Positions 9,441-17,311 of a stretch of DNA of 26,458 nucleotides are shown piece by piece. The translations under genes and the position numbers were made by a program. Position 1 is the stretch's first letter. The number at the start of each line of letters is the position of its first letter. The stretch lies in assembly GCA_001970955.1 (NCBI GenBank), contig MPUH01001005.1, positions 1 to 26,458 of the forward strand. Reading direction: 5' to 3'. The notes under the pieces are model-generated. The model saw only the letters and a list, made by a program, of their open reading frames with translations, ran no database searches and was not told the DNA's origin. The DNA is from Stentor coeruleus (lineage: Eukaryota > Ciliophora > Heterotrichea > Heterotrichida > Stentoridae).

Positions 9441-9505
9441 TCTTAAGAATAATATCATTTGAAATATTATTATGCTTCGTCTATTAATAAAGCTGATTAA
9501 AATTA

Positions 9506-9871
9506 CTAAAATCTATTATTCATATAAAGGATTTCTAATAAAAGAGAATCTATATCGTCTTCACTATAGTTAAGTTCGCTGCCAATCGCGAGATCAGGAA
9601 CCTTGCAACTAAAATGTAAGAAATTATCTCCTTCTTTGGCATATCTACCTTCAATCATTTCTCCACAAAAATAGCAAGTGAAGCAACTTGGATGATATTG
9701 CAAGCTTTCTATTTTATAAAAGTTTCCGTTAATTTGTTTAAAACATCTCTTGCATGTATATGTGGAATGATATTTACACAGGTATTCATATTTTGAGCTG
9801 CAAAGCTTATTATAGAGTATTAGTAATGCTGGACTTATAGGTGTTTGACACTCAATACAATTTACTTTCAA
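9506..9871 (-). CDS. Small LIM-domain protein
   Basis: Encodes 121 residues. Residues about 40-90 form a complete LIM double zinc finger: C-x2-C, 16 residues, H-x2-C, C-x2-C spacing (CKRC...YHPSCFTCYFC) and a closing H-x2-C (LHFSC). Before it, CIEC and CKYH could be remains of another LIM or zinc half-site, incomplete as read. LIM domains bind partner proteins, often at actin or signalling complexes, and have no enzyme activity. The acidic tail (SEDDIDSLLLEIL) is short and not recognised. The gene lies 68 nt downstream of the lysozyme-fusion stop on the same strand; I found no GT...TAG intron joining the two, so they are treated as separate genes. Transcript data could show a missing 5' exon. 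Confidence 0.8.
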   Translation of the reverse strand: MKVNCIECQTPISPALLILYNKLCSSKYEYLCKYHSTYTCKRCFKQINGNFYKIESLQYHPSCFTCYFCGEMIEGRYAKEGDNFLHFSCKVPDLAIGSELNYSEDDIDSLLLEILYMNNRF

Positions 9872-9939
9872 GTCAAATAGAAAAGGAAGTTTTATATGGC
9901 TTTTATAAAGCTCAGGTAAAATAATAAACTTTTGAGAAA

Positions 9940-11346
9940 TTATATAGTTTTTTTAATTTCTTCAGGTAAGCATTGGCCATCAAGTTCAAGTAAAGAAAAA
10001 TAATCAATAATACTTAAATCCACTCCTCCACTTATGCAAATTTGTATTGTTTTATAACTATCTTGCTCTGTTAGCTGATTTTTTATAATATCTACTGTAT
10101 CACTCTTGCATATCTTCCAGTTAATTTTATCAACAATTTTTTCAAGGTCAACTGGAATTTTATTAATCTTAATATATTTTGCTAGGATTATTGCTTTGCA
10201 CACTTGCTTAAGCTCATTAAAAACTGGATACTCTTTAGAAATTTCATCATAAAGTCTTGTAAACTGTCTTGCAAATTTGTATGCATAGTTATTTGTGTCT
10301 TGTATTTCTTTATCAGTGAGTTTTCCATTAATATCCATTTTCTGTTCTCTAGCTTTAACTTCAATATCAATACTTTCAACAACAAAGTACCCATTTTTTT
10401 TAATGATTTTTGCATTTTTGTGGGTTAACCAAAATCTTGAATGTGATTGATGCTCATTTTTATTACTATCATATTCATGTGCTGGCTTAAGACCTAGTGA
10501 TTTTAATCGTGGCGATATTATAGGTGATTTTGATAGATTGCTTTTTGTATTTAATGCAAACATTTTCATGATGTAGTCGCATTTGAATAGAACTTTACCT
10601 AAATCAGTGTCTTTGATGCATTCTGGATAAAACGATTTTTTGTGAACTGAGCCTAAGGGATCCAAAGAAAACATAATATTTGTGTTAGAGTGCTCTTCTC
10701 TATATTCAACCCATAACGCAGCTGCCAAAAAAGAAGTTTTTATGTTAAATAATTGATTGTGATCATTATTGTAAATCAAATTAAGAGTTTCATTTGAGCA
10801 ATCAAAACCTATTATTTGATCTTTGTATATTTCATAAGTTAAATCAACTCCATTTACAGGTTGGCCTGAGTTCCAATTGCTATTTATTTCTTGAGTCCTC
10901 ATTTCATGTCTTCCTTTAAGTAATAGCATTTCACCATCCTTTTTATAAAATGATTTCGATTCTTTGATCATATTTTCTTTATTGTTATCATGCATGGCTT
11001 TCATTAGATTTTTGTAATTGAAACTTCCTAAATTGAAAGCTATATCTGTTGCAATGTTTTGCTTGTATTGTTCAAGGCTATTAAAACTCCCTTTTCCATA
11101 AACACTGTCATACTTTTGCCTTGCTATGCTTTGAGCTTTTGCGAAATCTTTGTTGAATAATTCAATAGCTTGAGACTCAGTGATGTTCTCCAACCTTTCA
11201 CCCATTTGGAGTTTATGACCGTAGGCAATCGTATTTGTTCCGCCTTCAACTGAAGGATGCGATTTCCATGTGCCACTTTCTTTTGAGTATCCTAGCTTTT
11301 GCGCATTTTCAGCTTCTCTCATCTTCTTTTTAAAAGACTCTGTCAT
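9940..11346 (-). CDS. Phage-type lysozyme domain fused to a large C-terminal region
   Basis: Encodes 468 residues. Residues about 9-160 match the T4/GH24-type lysozyme pattern of phages and bacteria: an early Glu (MREAEN, E13), then HPSVEGGTNTIAYGHKL (E34, T39, H44), then a helical part with DIAFNLG resembling the family's 'aFNlG' segment. Such enzymes cut the glycan strands of bacterial peptidoglycan. Residues about 200-440 are a separate globular region with SLDPLG, LFKCDYIMKMFAL, RFWLTHKNAKI and YAYKFARQFTRLYDEISKEYPVF. It resembles uncharacterised domains I have seen in bacteria and protists, but I cannot name it with confidence. There is no signal peptide, so the product as read is cytosolic. 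Codon use and AT content match the neighbours. Likely ancient transfer; function could be digestion or defence. Confidence 0.8.
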   Translation of the reverse strand: MTESFKKKMREAENAQKLGYSKESGTWKSHPSVEGGTNTIAYGHKLQMGERLENITESQAIELFNKDFAKAQSIARQKYDSVYGKGSFNSLEQYKQNIATDIAFNLGSFNYKNLMKAMHDNNKENMIKESKSFYKKDGEMLLLKGRHEMRTQEINSNWNSGQPVNGVDLTYEIYKDQIIGFDCSNETLNLIYNNDHNQLFNIKTSFLAAALWVEYREEHSNTNIMFSLDPLGSVHKKSFYPECIKDTDLGKVLFKCDYIMKMFALNTKSNLSKSPIISPRLKSLGLKPAHEYDSNKNEHQSHSRFWLTHKNAKIIKKNGYFVVESIDIEVKAREQKMDINGKLTDKEIQDTNNYAYKFARQFTRLYDEISKEYPVFNELKQVCKAIILAKYIKINKIPVDLEKIVDKINWKICKSDTVDIIKNQLTEQDSYKTIQICISGGVDLSIIDYFSLLELDGQCLPEEIKKTI

Positions 11347-11565
11347 TTATAAAGGTTTATTAGAAAAATTGTATATTTCAAAATATGTAGAATATTTTTT
11401 TGAAGATTAGTTTCACATCAGAAATATAGACATTTTTATTAGAGTATGAATGATAGACAAAGCTGCTTAGTATAAATAGCTTAAGTCTGGAGGAAATTGG
11501 AATAAAGTTTTATTTAATTAACACTAAGTGTTAGATTTATATATTTTGGATTAGGTTTTCTATGT
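11347..11565. other. Intergenic, 5' flank of lysozyme-fusion gene
   Basis: AT-rich DNA without a supported feature. It ends at the retroelement fragment that begins near 11,566-11,571. Confidence 0.4.
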
Positions 11566-11570
11566 AGTGT

Positions 11571-11706
11571 AAAAAGTCGCATAACCAGCGACAACGAGTG
11601 GTTTAACATAACGAATCTGCCCAAAGAAAGAGATTGTAGGACAAACAAACCTCGATCGGACAAGGTTTAAACCATGCCACCTTAATTATCACCCACTTTA
11701 AACTTT
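11571..11706 (+). mobile_element. Retroelement 3' end, copy A
   Basis: Roughly 130 bases matching copy C (24,620-24,753, opposite strand) at about 80 percent by eye. It contains the shared block TAGGACAAACAAACC at 11,637 and the shared end ACTTTAAACTT. No coding remains in this copy; it corresponds to the part after the stop codon in copy C. The 5' edge differs from copies B and C while the 3' edge is the same, as expected for 5'-truncated non-LTR retrotransposon copies. Confidence 0.6.
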
Positions 11707-12658
11707 TATATAGTTTTGATCAGAACAGGCCGGGCAACAATTTCTGCTAGTGAATGTGTAAGTGTGAAGATCAACAAATCTATTCTTATGTCTGCTAACA
11801 TTAGTGAGATCAATTTCAATTACTGTTGCTTGGGTTGTTCATTTGCAGTAATTCATTCAAGCATAGTAACCCTGCCTACTATTTGAATAAAAAAATCTAT
11901 AACTTATTTAGATATTAGATAATGAATATAGCTTTTAGATTTTCAAAGGAATTTCTGCAAATTTTTTCTACGATCATGCTTACAATACAAAATTTCTGTT
12001 TGCATATTTGTAAGTTATGCTCTAAAATTCTTCTTTATGCATTTGTCTCCCAGCAGCAATACTGAAAGTTAATTTCTTCCAAGAACAAGCTATCATAGTA
12101 TCTAATAAATAATTTATTCAATACTTATGCCTTAAAATATCTTTGAAATACCTTAAATCATAAAAAATCAAGTAAAGCACTGCACTTATTGAAATAAAGT
12201 TTTACTTTTTCTGAAATTTTTTAGCATATAAAGTTAAATCTTGATTTTATAACAAAAAATATAGCTATTGCTTNTCTGAAATTTTTTAGCATATAAAGTT
12301 AAATCTTGATTTTATAACAAAAAATATAGCTATTGCTTTAACTTCACTATGGCCATAATTCAAATCTTCATTGCATCCTTTGTTTTTCATATTTTCCAAC
12401 AAAAAATAGATTATGATTCTTCAATTAGCCGAAATTCCAAGCATCGCTTAAATTTCACTCAAATCCTTAATCAACTTTTCTTCTCGCATAATCTGATCAA
12501 AGTCATAAAAATCTATTATCTTTTTCTGCATATTCTCCTTTCTTTTCAAGCCTCCGATCATCAAAAATTTTTTTACTCGTCTTTACTACTTTTCTACCCA
12601 AATTTTATTTCCAAGGAAAATATATAAACATTTGTAGGCTATTTATAAGAGGGAGGAA
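11707..12658. other. Region between retroelement copies, unassigned relic sequence
   Basis: About 950 bases with no intact gene. On the minus strand a frame can be followed from about 12,640 to 11,800 with only about ten stops if the duplication at the N is collapsed. Near 11,720-11,830 a stretch reads IEIDLTNVSRHKNRFVDLHT and then CCPAC. The plus-strand frame at 12,349-12,627 is a Phe/Ile-rich shadow. It may be a decayed gene, but another frame looks equally protein-like, so I do not assign a product. Confidence 0.3.
12210..12338. repeat. Direct duplication flanking a single N (assembly join)
   Basis: A 64-base segment at 12,210-12,273 recurs unchanged at 12,275-12,338, with one N at 12,274 between. 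Most likely the overlapping ends of two contigs placed side by side. Confidence 0.88.
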
Positions 12659-12724
12659 GTTTAAAGTAGTGGCAGTTAAGGTGGCATGATTTAAGCCTTG
12701 TCTGATCGAGGTTTGTTTGTCCTA
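12659..12724 (-). mobile_element. Retroelement 3' end, copy B (shortest)
   Basis: Sixty-six bases, inverted relative to copy A, sharing the block from TAGGACAAACAAACC to ACTTTAAACTT. Its 5' edge directly abuts the 18S rRNA fragment at 12,724; its 3' edge is the common family end. Together A and B form an inverted pair about 1.1 kb apart, but copy C shows that the family extends beyond the shared block, so these are truncated copies and not true terminal inverted repeats. Confidence 0.6.
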
Positions 12725-13213
12725 AATTGCAAATGGCTCATTAAAACAGCTATAGTTTATTTGCTAAAGTTTATATAGATGACCGTAGTAATTCTAGACT
12801 AATGCATGCTGATACGCTCTGCGTAGTATTTATCAGACAAATACATGCTGACACGCTCTGCCTAATAATTAATAGACAAATACTAACGGGAGAGATGCTG
12901 TGGAGGATCATAATAGCTTAGCGAACTTCTTTGGAAGTGAAGCTTTCAAGTTTCTGCCCTATCAGTTTTCGATGATAGTGTATTGGACTACCATGGCAAT
13001 GATGGGTGACAGAGAATTAGGGTTCGATTCCGGAGAGGGAGCCTGAGAAACGGCTACCACATCTAAGGAAGGCAGCAGGCGCCTAAATTACCTAATCTTA
13101 ATTCAGGGAGGCAGTGATAAAAAATAACAATACGGGGCTTTGTCTCGTGATTTGGATGAGATAAGTTTTAACTACTAGATGATTATTAACTGGAGGGTAA
13201 GTCTGACTCTACT
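12724..13213 (+). pseudogene. 18S rRNA fragment, diverged and rearranged
   Basis: The sequence follows the 5' third of eukaryotic 18S rRNA: TGCAAATGGCTCATTAAAAC, CCGTAGTAATTCTAGA, then the near-perfect universal block GGGTTCGATTCCGGAGAGGG with GCCTGAGAAACGGCTACCAC, AACAATACGGGGCTTT, and a worn TGGAGGGTAAGTCTG at the end. The first 70-80 bases of the gene and everything after about position 560 (including the GTGCCAGC block) are missing. A 39-base segment is tandemly duplicated inside it. It cannot make a working rRNA. Its left edge coincides with retroelement copy B. Confidence 0.85.
12805..12882 (+). repeat. 39-nt tandem duplication inside the 18S fragment
   Basis: Units 12,805-12,843 and 12,844-12,882 both run from CATGCTGA to AGACAAATA and differ at roughly eight positions. 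A normal 18S gene has one such segment here. The divergence shows that the duplication is old and the copy has been free of constraint. Confidence 0.75.
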
Positions 13214-13644
13214 TATCATTTTTTTGAAGAGTAGTTCTCTGTCTATTGAATCAACTTTTTTTCCAGCTAAATAATTTTATACCCCATATTAATTAAACTA
13301 ATTAGTTTTAGAATTTTAACAAAGTTGAGAAAATTTATAGCTCCAACTTCAAAATTAGCACGTATCCAGAAGCGCCATGGAGTTAAAAGATTAATGCCGC
13401 TACTTGTTCGATATGCTTTGAGAACTTCAATCCAGGAATTATGACTAGATCTTTTTATTATTGTCATAGTTTTCATTCCCAATGCATTGATAGGTGACTA
13501 GCTTATAAAATATCATGCCCTTCTTTTAAAAGAAACTTACTTAATGGAAAGTTAATATTTATTAGTGTTTATAGAAATCCTTGAAAATATCATTATGAAA
13601 ATCATATAATTTATCTTCAGCCATATGCCTATCCTAAAAAACAA
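13214..13644. other. Intergenic; one doubtful 71-codon minus-strand frame
   Basis: The minus frame 13,482-13,267 would encode 71 residues with several Trp (SHNSWIEVLKAYR, TPWRFWIRANFEVG). It has no recognised domain and no partner exon that I could find. It may be a relic or chance; I do not count it as a gene. Confidence 0.3.
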
Positions 13645-15273
13645 CTATTTATTTTTATTCTTCTTTTTCTCAGCAGCTTTCTTCTCCGCAATTAATCTCT
13701 GTTCTTCTTCCTGTTGTTGTCTAAACTTAATCTCCTTTTTCATTCTAATAATATTCTCCTTAGCCTTATCCAAGAACTCATTATCAAGTTCTAAATGCTG
13801 AGCTTTCTTCATAAGTTTATCCAAATTGTCTACTTGAGTAATAAGAGCAGAGAGTTCAGTAGCCCAATCTGGTATAAGGAATTTAGGTTCTTTTTTTTTT
13901 CTTGTGTTCTTTTTAGCCTCTTCCTTTGGTGGCGCAGGAGGGGTTTTTGGAGGTATTTTCCTACCTCTAGAATCAACTTGTACAGGCTCAGGATATTCTC
14001 TTATAGGATAATCAAGAAATAATCTTAATATATAATGAGCCTCAATATTTTCTTTCATTTTAAGAATAATTATTTTCGCAGCATCTATATACTCGGTAGC
14101 TACAGCATACCCTTCAGCAATTGTACATAAGTCTTCTAATATCATAACAGTCTGACTTGATGCTTCAGCGGGATTTGTAATATCAATCTGGTATCTTAAA
14201 TTCCTCTCACTTATCAGTCTAGATGTTTCTTTTTCAGCCTTGTCTATAGTCCTTTTGTCAATATTCACCCCTTGTTTCTTAGCATCATCTAGCATATTCT
14301 TCAATAAAAAAACACTTTTTTGTATTGTCTTATAATTCTCCACATAAGCTAAAGATTCTATATACTGCTCAATAACCCCTTCGTTTTTCAACCTTTCATG
14401 CTCTATCCTTGCTTTTTCCAAGAGTTTTGGATCGACTGTTATATTTTTTTCTTTTATAGATTTGATTGCGATATCCAAATTTTCATAATTGTTCATGTCA
14501 ATTTTCTCATTCATTTCAATTTCGGCTTTATCAATCTCTGCTTGACAATCATTACATCTGCAAACCGGCTTGTCTTCTTCTTTAGAATCTGCATTTATAA
14601 ACATCCAGGTGGTGATTTTACAGTTACTACAGAAATAGTTTTTACAGACTTGGCACAAATGCCTTGTGTTTCTTAAGTCAAATGTTGATTTGCATTTCAT
14701 GCATTTTCTAGCGCTAATAGCTGTTATGAGGATTTTTTTTATATATGAGTCGCTGGTTAGTTGGATTGGCTGATGGCCTCGAGAATTTTTGTGATCAGTT
14801 GCAACACCGAATGCAAGGAAAGTTTCGAGAATATCTACTCGAGCACTAGCTACTGCATGATGTATGCAGTTATTTCCGAACCTATCGATTTCATTATAGT
14901 TAAGACCTTTTTTGATTAACAGCCAAATCACTTCGATGTGCCCGTTAAATGTTGCCCAATGTAGAGGTGTGTTCACACCGATGCTTGAGGACTTGTCGAT
15001 TTGTTCTGGTATAACAACTATCGCCCCATGGTCTATTAATATTTTAACAACATTCGCATGACCTTGAGCTGAAGCCCACATTAATGATGACCAGCCTTTC
15101 CTATCCAAATAGTTCACATTAGCTTTTCTTTTTATAAGAGAATTTACTTCAGCTGCATTACCATTAGCCGAGCATTTTACAAGAGTTTTGCCGATCTCAT
15201 CCGGATCTTCTTGAGGCTCTTCATAGTTCTCATCATCATATTCATTTACTTCAAAATTTTCCCCCTCTTCCAT
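13645..15273 (-). CDS. Ankyrin-repeat protein with FYVE-like zinc finger
   Basis: Encodes 542 residues from the ATG at 15,273 (MEEGENFEV); an upstream ATG at 15,315 would add 14. The N-terminus is acidic, then four to five ankyrin repeats (about residues 30-180) with clear signatures such as GWSSLMWASAQGHANVVKIL and NTPLHWATFNGHIEVIWLL. A zinc finger follows at about 188-245 (CMKC, RHLCQVCKNYFCSNC, CRCNDC). Its RHxCxxC core resembles FYVE fingers, which bind PI3P on endosomes, though the basic R-x-H-H-C-R patch is only partly kept. The rest is helical and Lys/Glu-rich, with a proline-rich linker (PPKTPPAPPKEE) and a C-terminal coiled coil ending in KKKNKNK. Probably a scaffold linking membranes to partners; its precise role is unknown. 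Confidence 0.85.
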   Translation of the reverse strand: MEEGENFEVNEYDDENYEEPQEDPDEIGKTLVKCSANGNAAEVNSLIKRKANVNYLDRKGWSSLMWASAQGHANVVKILIDHGAIVVIPEQIDKSSSIGVNTPLHWATFNGHIEVIWLLIKKGLNYNEIDRFGNNCIHHAVASARVDILETFLAFGVATDHKNSRGHQPIQLTSDSYIKKILITAISARKCMKCKSTFDLRNTRHLCQVCKNYFCSNCKITTWMFINADSKEEDKPVCRCNDCQAEIDKAEIEMNEKIDMNNYENLDIAIKSIKEKNITVDPKLLEKARIEHERLKNEGVIEQYIESLAYVENYKTIQKSVFLLKNMLDDAKKQGVNIDKRTIDKAEKETSRLISERNLRYQIDITNPAEASSQTVMILEDLCTIAEGYAVATEYIDAAKIIILKMKENIEAHYILRLFLDYPIREYPEPVQVDSRGRKIPPKTPPAPPKEEAKKNTRKKKEPKFLIPDWATELSALITQVDNLDKLMKKAQHLELDNEFLDKAKENIIRMKKEIKFRQQQEEEQRLIAEKKAAEKKKNKNK

Positions 15274-15684
15274 TATTATAAGAAAACTATCTGAATTTGA
15301 TAATGATTCCTGCACTAAAACTTTTAAATTTACTTAAGTAATATCGCAGTCATTTTTTAGCAATAATTCTTCTTATTTTGCATAATTTCTTGAATATTTT
15401 TGCTTCAAATGAATTGTGACATTATCAATTTTTTCAGAGTAATTGTATTTTAAGCAATTTGATATATTTATAGAGTTACTAAAATTACTTAAAGATGTTG
15501 ATAAATTAAAAATTAAAAATTTTAAGCCTTAGCATACCGGCAGGGTCACAGTATAACCTGCCAGGATTTTTTAGCCAAGATTATAAATTTTGAAGATTAG
15601 ATAAAGCAAAGAAAAAAAGCCCCATAAACATATTTGAAATTTTATGTATATAAATGAAAAGTAGATTTTATAGATGGAATAATA
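15274..15684. other. Intergenic with a GC-rich hairpin next to TTAA
   Basis: AT-rich apart from 15,522-15,566. There TTAA is followed by a hairpin with arms GGCAGG (15,539) and CCTGCC (15,557) around a 12-base loop. Because a dead piggyBac transposase begins just downstream and piggyBac inserts at TTAA, this could be its left end. I found no matching right end. Confidence 0.35.
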
Positions 15685-16690
15685 TCAGATGAAGATGAAC
15701 TGCATGCAAAAGCCAAATGCTGATGATTCATGGATACCATTAGAAGAGATAAAATCTGGAGAGTTTCTTGAGTTCAGAAAATGCATCAGCATAACACTCA
15801 TCCAAAAATTGGCAGACACATAGTAGTGGACTAGTAACCTTATATGAACAATAATATCTAGAGATAAGTTTGCATTAATTAGCAGCTATTTAGATCTTAG
15901 AAAAAAAAATCCCAATGATCCTTTCGCAAGAATCAGAAAAATTTTTGATGGTATTCAAGAAGCCTCAATGAGAATATACAAGCCAGCAAATAGTTTAGTG
16001 ATAGATGAGTCAATTATTAGATTTTGAGGCAGGCACTCTTTGTAGTATATAGTATATGCCCATGAAGCCTGCCAAATGGGGATTTAAGGCTTTTTTACTT
16101 TGTTAATCTTTGCACTGCTTGAAACACAAATTTTTTTCAGGCCCAGTAAAGAATAGTTCAAAACATTGAATTTATGCTTAGATTTGTGTTCGGAGTTTGA
16201 AAATAGAAATTATCACGTATGGACAATTATTATATTGGGCGATACTGAGACTTTAACTTTAATGTTGATTAATTATAGAGCCCATATGATTGGAGTGGAT
16301 ATCTTTGATAAAATAATTGGTACCTATGCTTATGCTCATAGATTTCAGGAGTGGTGAAAGTAACTCTTTATTAATCTTCTTGAAATGAAAATATCCAAAT
16401 CGCATTTTGTATTCTTGGAAATTCGAAAAAATCAAAGAAACCAAATTACACTGACTATCGGCTTCGGCTAATAGACAACAACTCTTATTGATGAAAGGAA
16501 GTAGCAGAAAGAAGAAGAAAAAAATTGAAAAGACTATAGGAGAAGTAATATATGGAACGGTGATACTTCCTAGTGTAAGAAAGTATAGTTATTGCAAATC
16601 ACGAGTTATTAAATAAAATATCAAATACGAATGCATGATCTGCAAGGCTTCTCTACAAAAAATGTGCTTTGAACTATTCCAAAGTCCTAA
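15685..16690 (+). pseudogene. Dead piggyBac transposase
   Basis: Clear piggyBac (DDE_Tnp_1_7) blocks in order: ISRDKFALISSYL (the 'msr-rF-i--L' block), NDPFARIRKIFDG, YKPANSLVIDESIIRF-x-GR (first catalytic Asp region), then, after a frameshift, YMPMKPAKWGFKAF. Further on come NRNYHVWT, HMIGVDIFDKIIGTYAYAHRFQEW, and a final zinc-finger remnant (SYCKSRV ... CMICKASLQKMCFELF). The frame is broken by TGA, TAG and TAA and by at least one frameshift, and the middle catalytic part is shortened, so it is inactive. piggyBac-derived enzymes excise germline DNA in other ciliates, but this copy shows no sign of such use. Confidence 0.82.
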
Positions 16691-16754
16691 TAGTTAATTA
16701 AGTAGATATGTGATAGAGAATATGCCATTTTAATTATGCTAATATGATATTTAT

Positions 16755-16847
16755 ATAATTAATAAATAGTAATTAAGAGTTGCAAGGGCGACTAAGTCAT
16801 NATAATTAATAAATAGTAATTAAGAGTTGCAAGGGCGACTAAGTCAT
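16755..16847. repeat. Direct duplication flanking a single N (assembly join)
   Basis: Forty-six bases at 16,755-16,800 recur unchanged at 16,802-16,847 around the N at 16,801. Third example of the same artefact in this window. Confidence 0.88.
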
Positions 16848-17311
16848 TGCAAATTAAGATTAGTTGAAGTTTGCTATTCAAGTATATCCCAATATTTATA
16901 ATGCTGAAAACAGAAAATGCTTTCTTTAGATTATATTTGTTTAAGTTATACATGATATTCGAATTGCCAGTATTCCTAAATTTTTTTGAAATTTTTTTCT
17001 TTGGTTATAAAAACATAAAGGATATTCATTTTTATAAAAATATTATGTAAAGTGAACAAAATAATGATCAGAAGATTACATCCCTATAAATCACTAAATA
17101 TAATCTATTTTTTGCAAGTAACTATACTTTAAAATTATATATTTATAATCCCATAATTCTCGTCACAATATAAATAAACCTTTACTTCCTATATTTTACA
17201 ATAAATCATATAGTCATTATCACAATCAAATCTCTCATGATTTCAGCTTAATTCTCTAAAAAGCTAATTTTTTAGACTCTGAAACTTTATGGAGAAATAT
17301 CATAATAATAT
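16848..17311. other. Intergenic, 5' flank of the MFS gene
   Basis: No gene seen. The last 150 bases are C-rich and G-poor on the plus strand, matching the leader bias of the gene at 629. Confidence 0.45.

Noticed and set aside
9506..11346. Lysozyme and LIM frames as one spliced gene
   Set aside because: The 68-nt spacer has no 15-nt GT...TAG unit that would join the frames, and the lysozyme frame ends in a clean TAA.
12349..12627. Plus-strand 92-residue protein
   Set aside because: Phe/Ile/Leu-rich composition of AT-rich DNA, no motif, and it begins right beside an assembly join.
11800..12640. Long minus-strand gene if TAA/TAG are read as Gln and TGA as Trp
   Set aside because: Two overlapping frames both look protein-like under that reading, so the appearance is not evidence. 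Intact genes use TGG for Trp and one ends with TGA.
11637..12724. A 1.1-kb MITE with 67-bp terminal inverted repeats
   Set aside because: Copies A and C share sequence well beyond the supposed terminus, and all copies share only the 3' end, which fits truncated retroelement copies.
13015..13040. tRNA T-loop (GGTTCGATTCC)
   Set aside because: It is the universal GGGTTCGATTCCGGAGAGGG block of 18S rRNA; no cloverleaf surrounds it.
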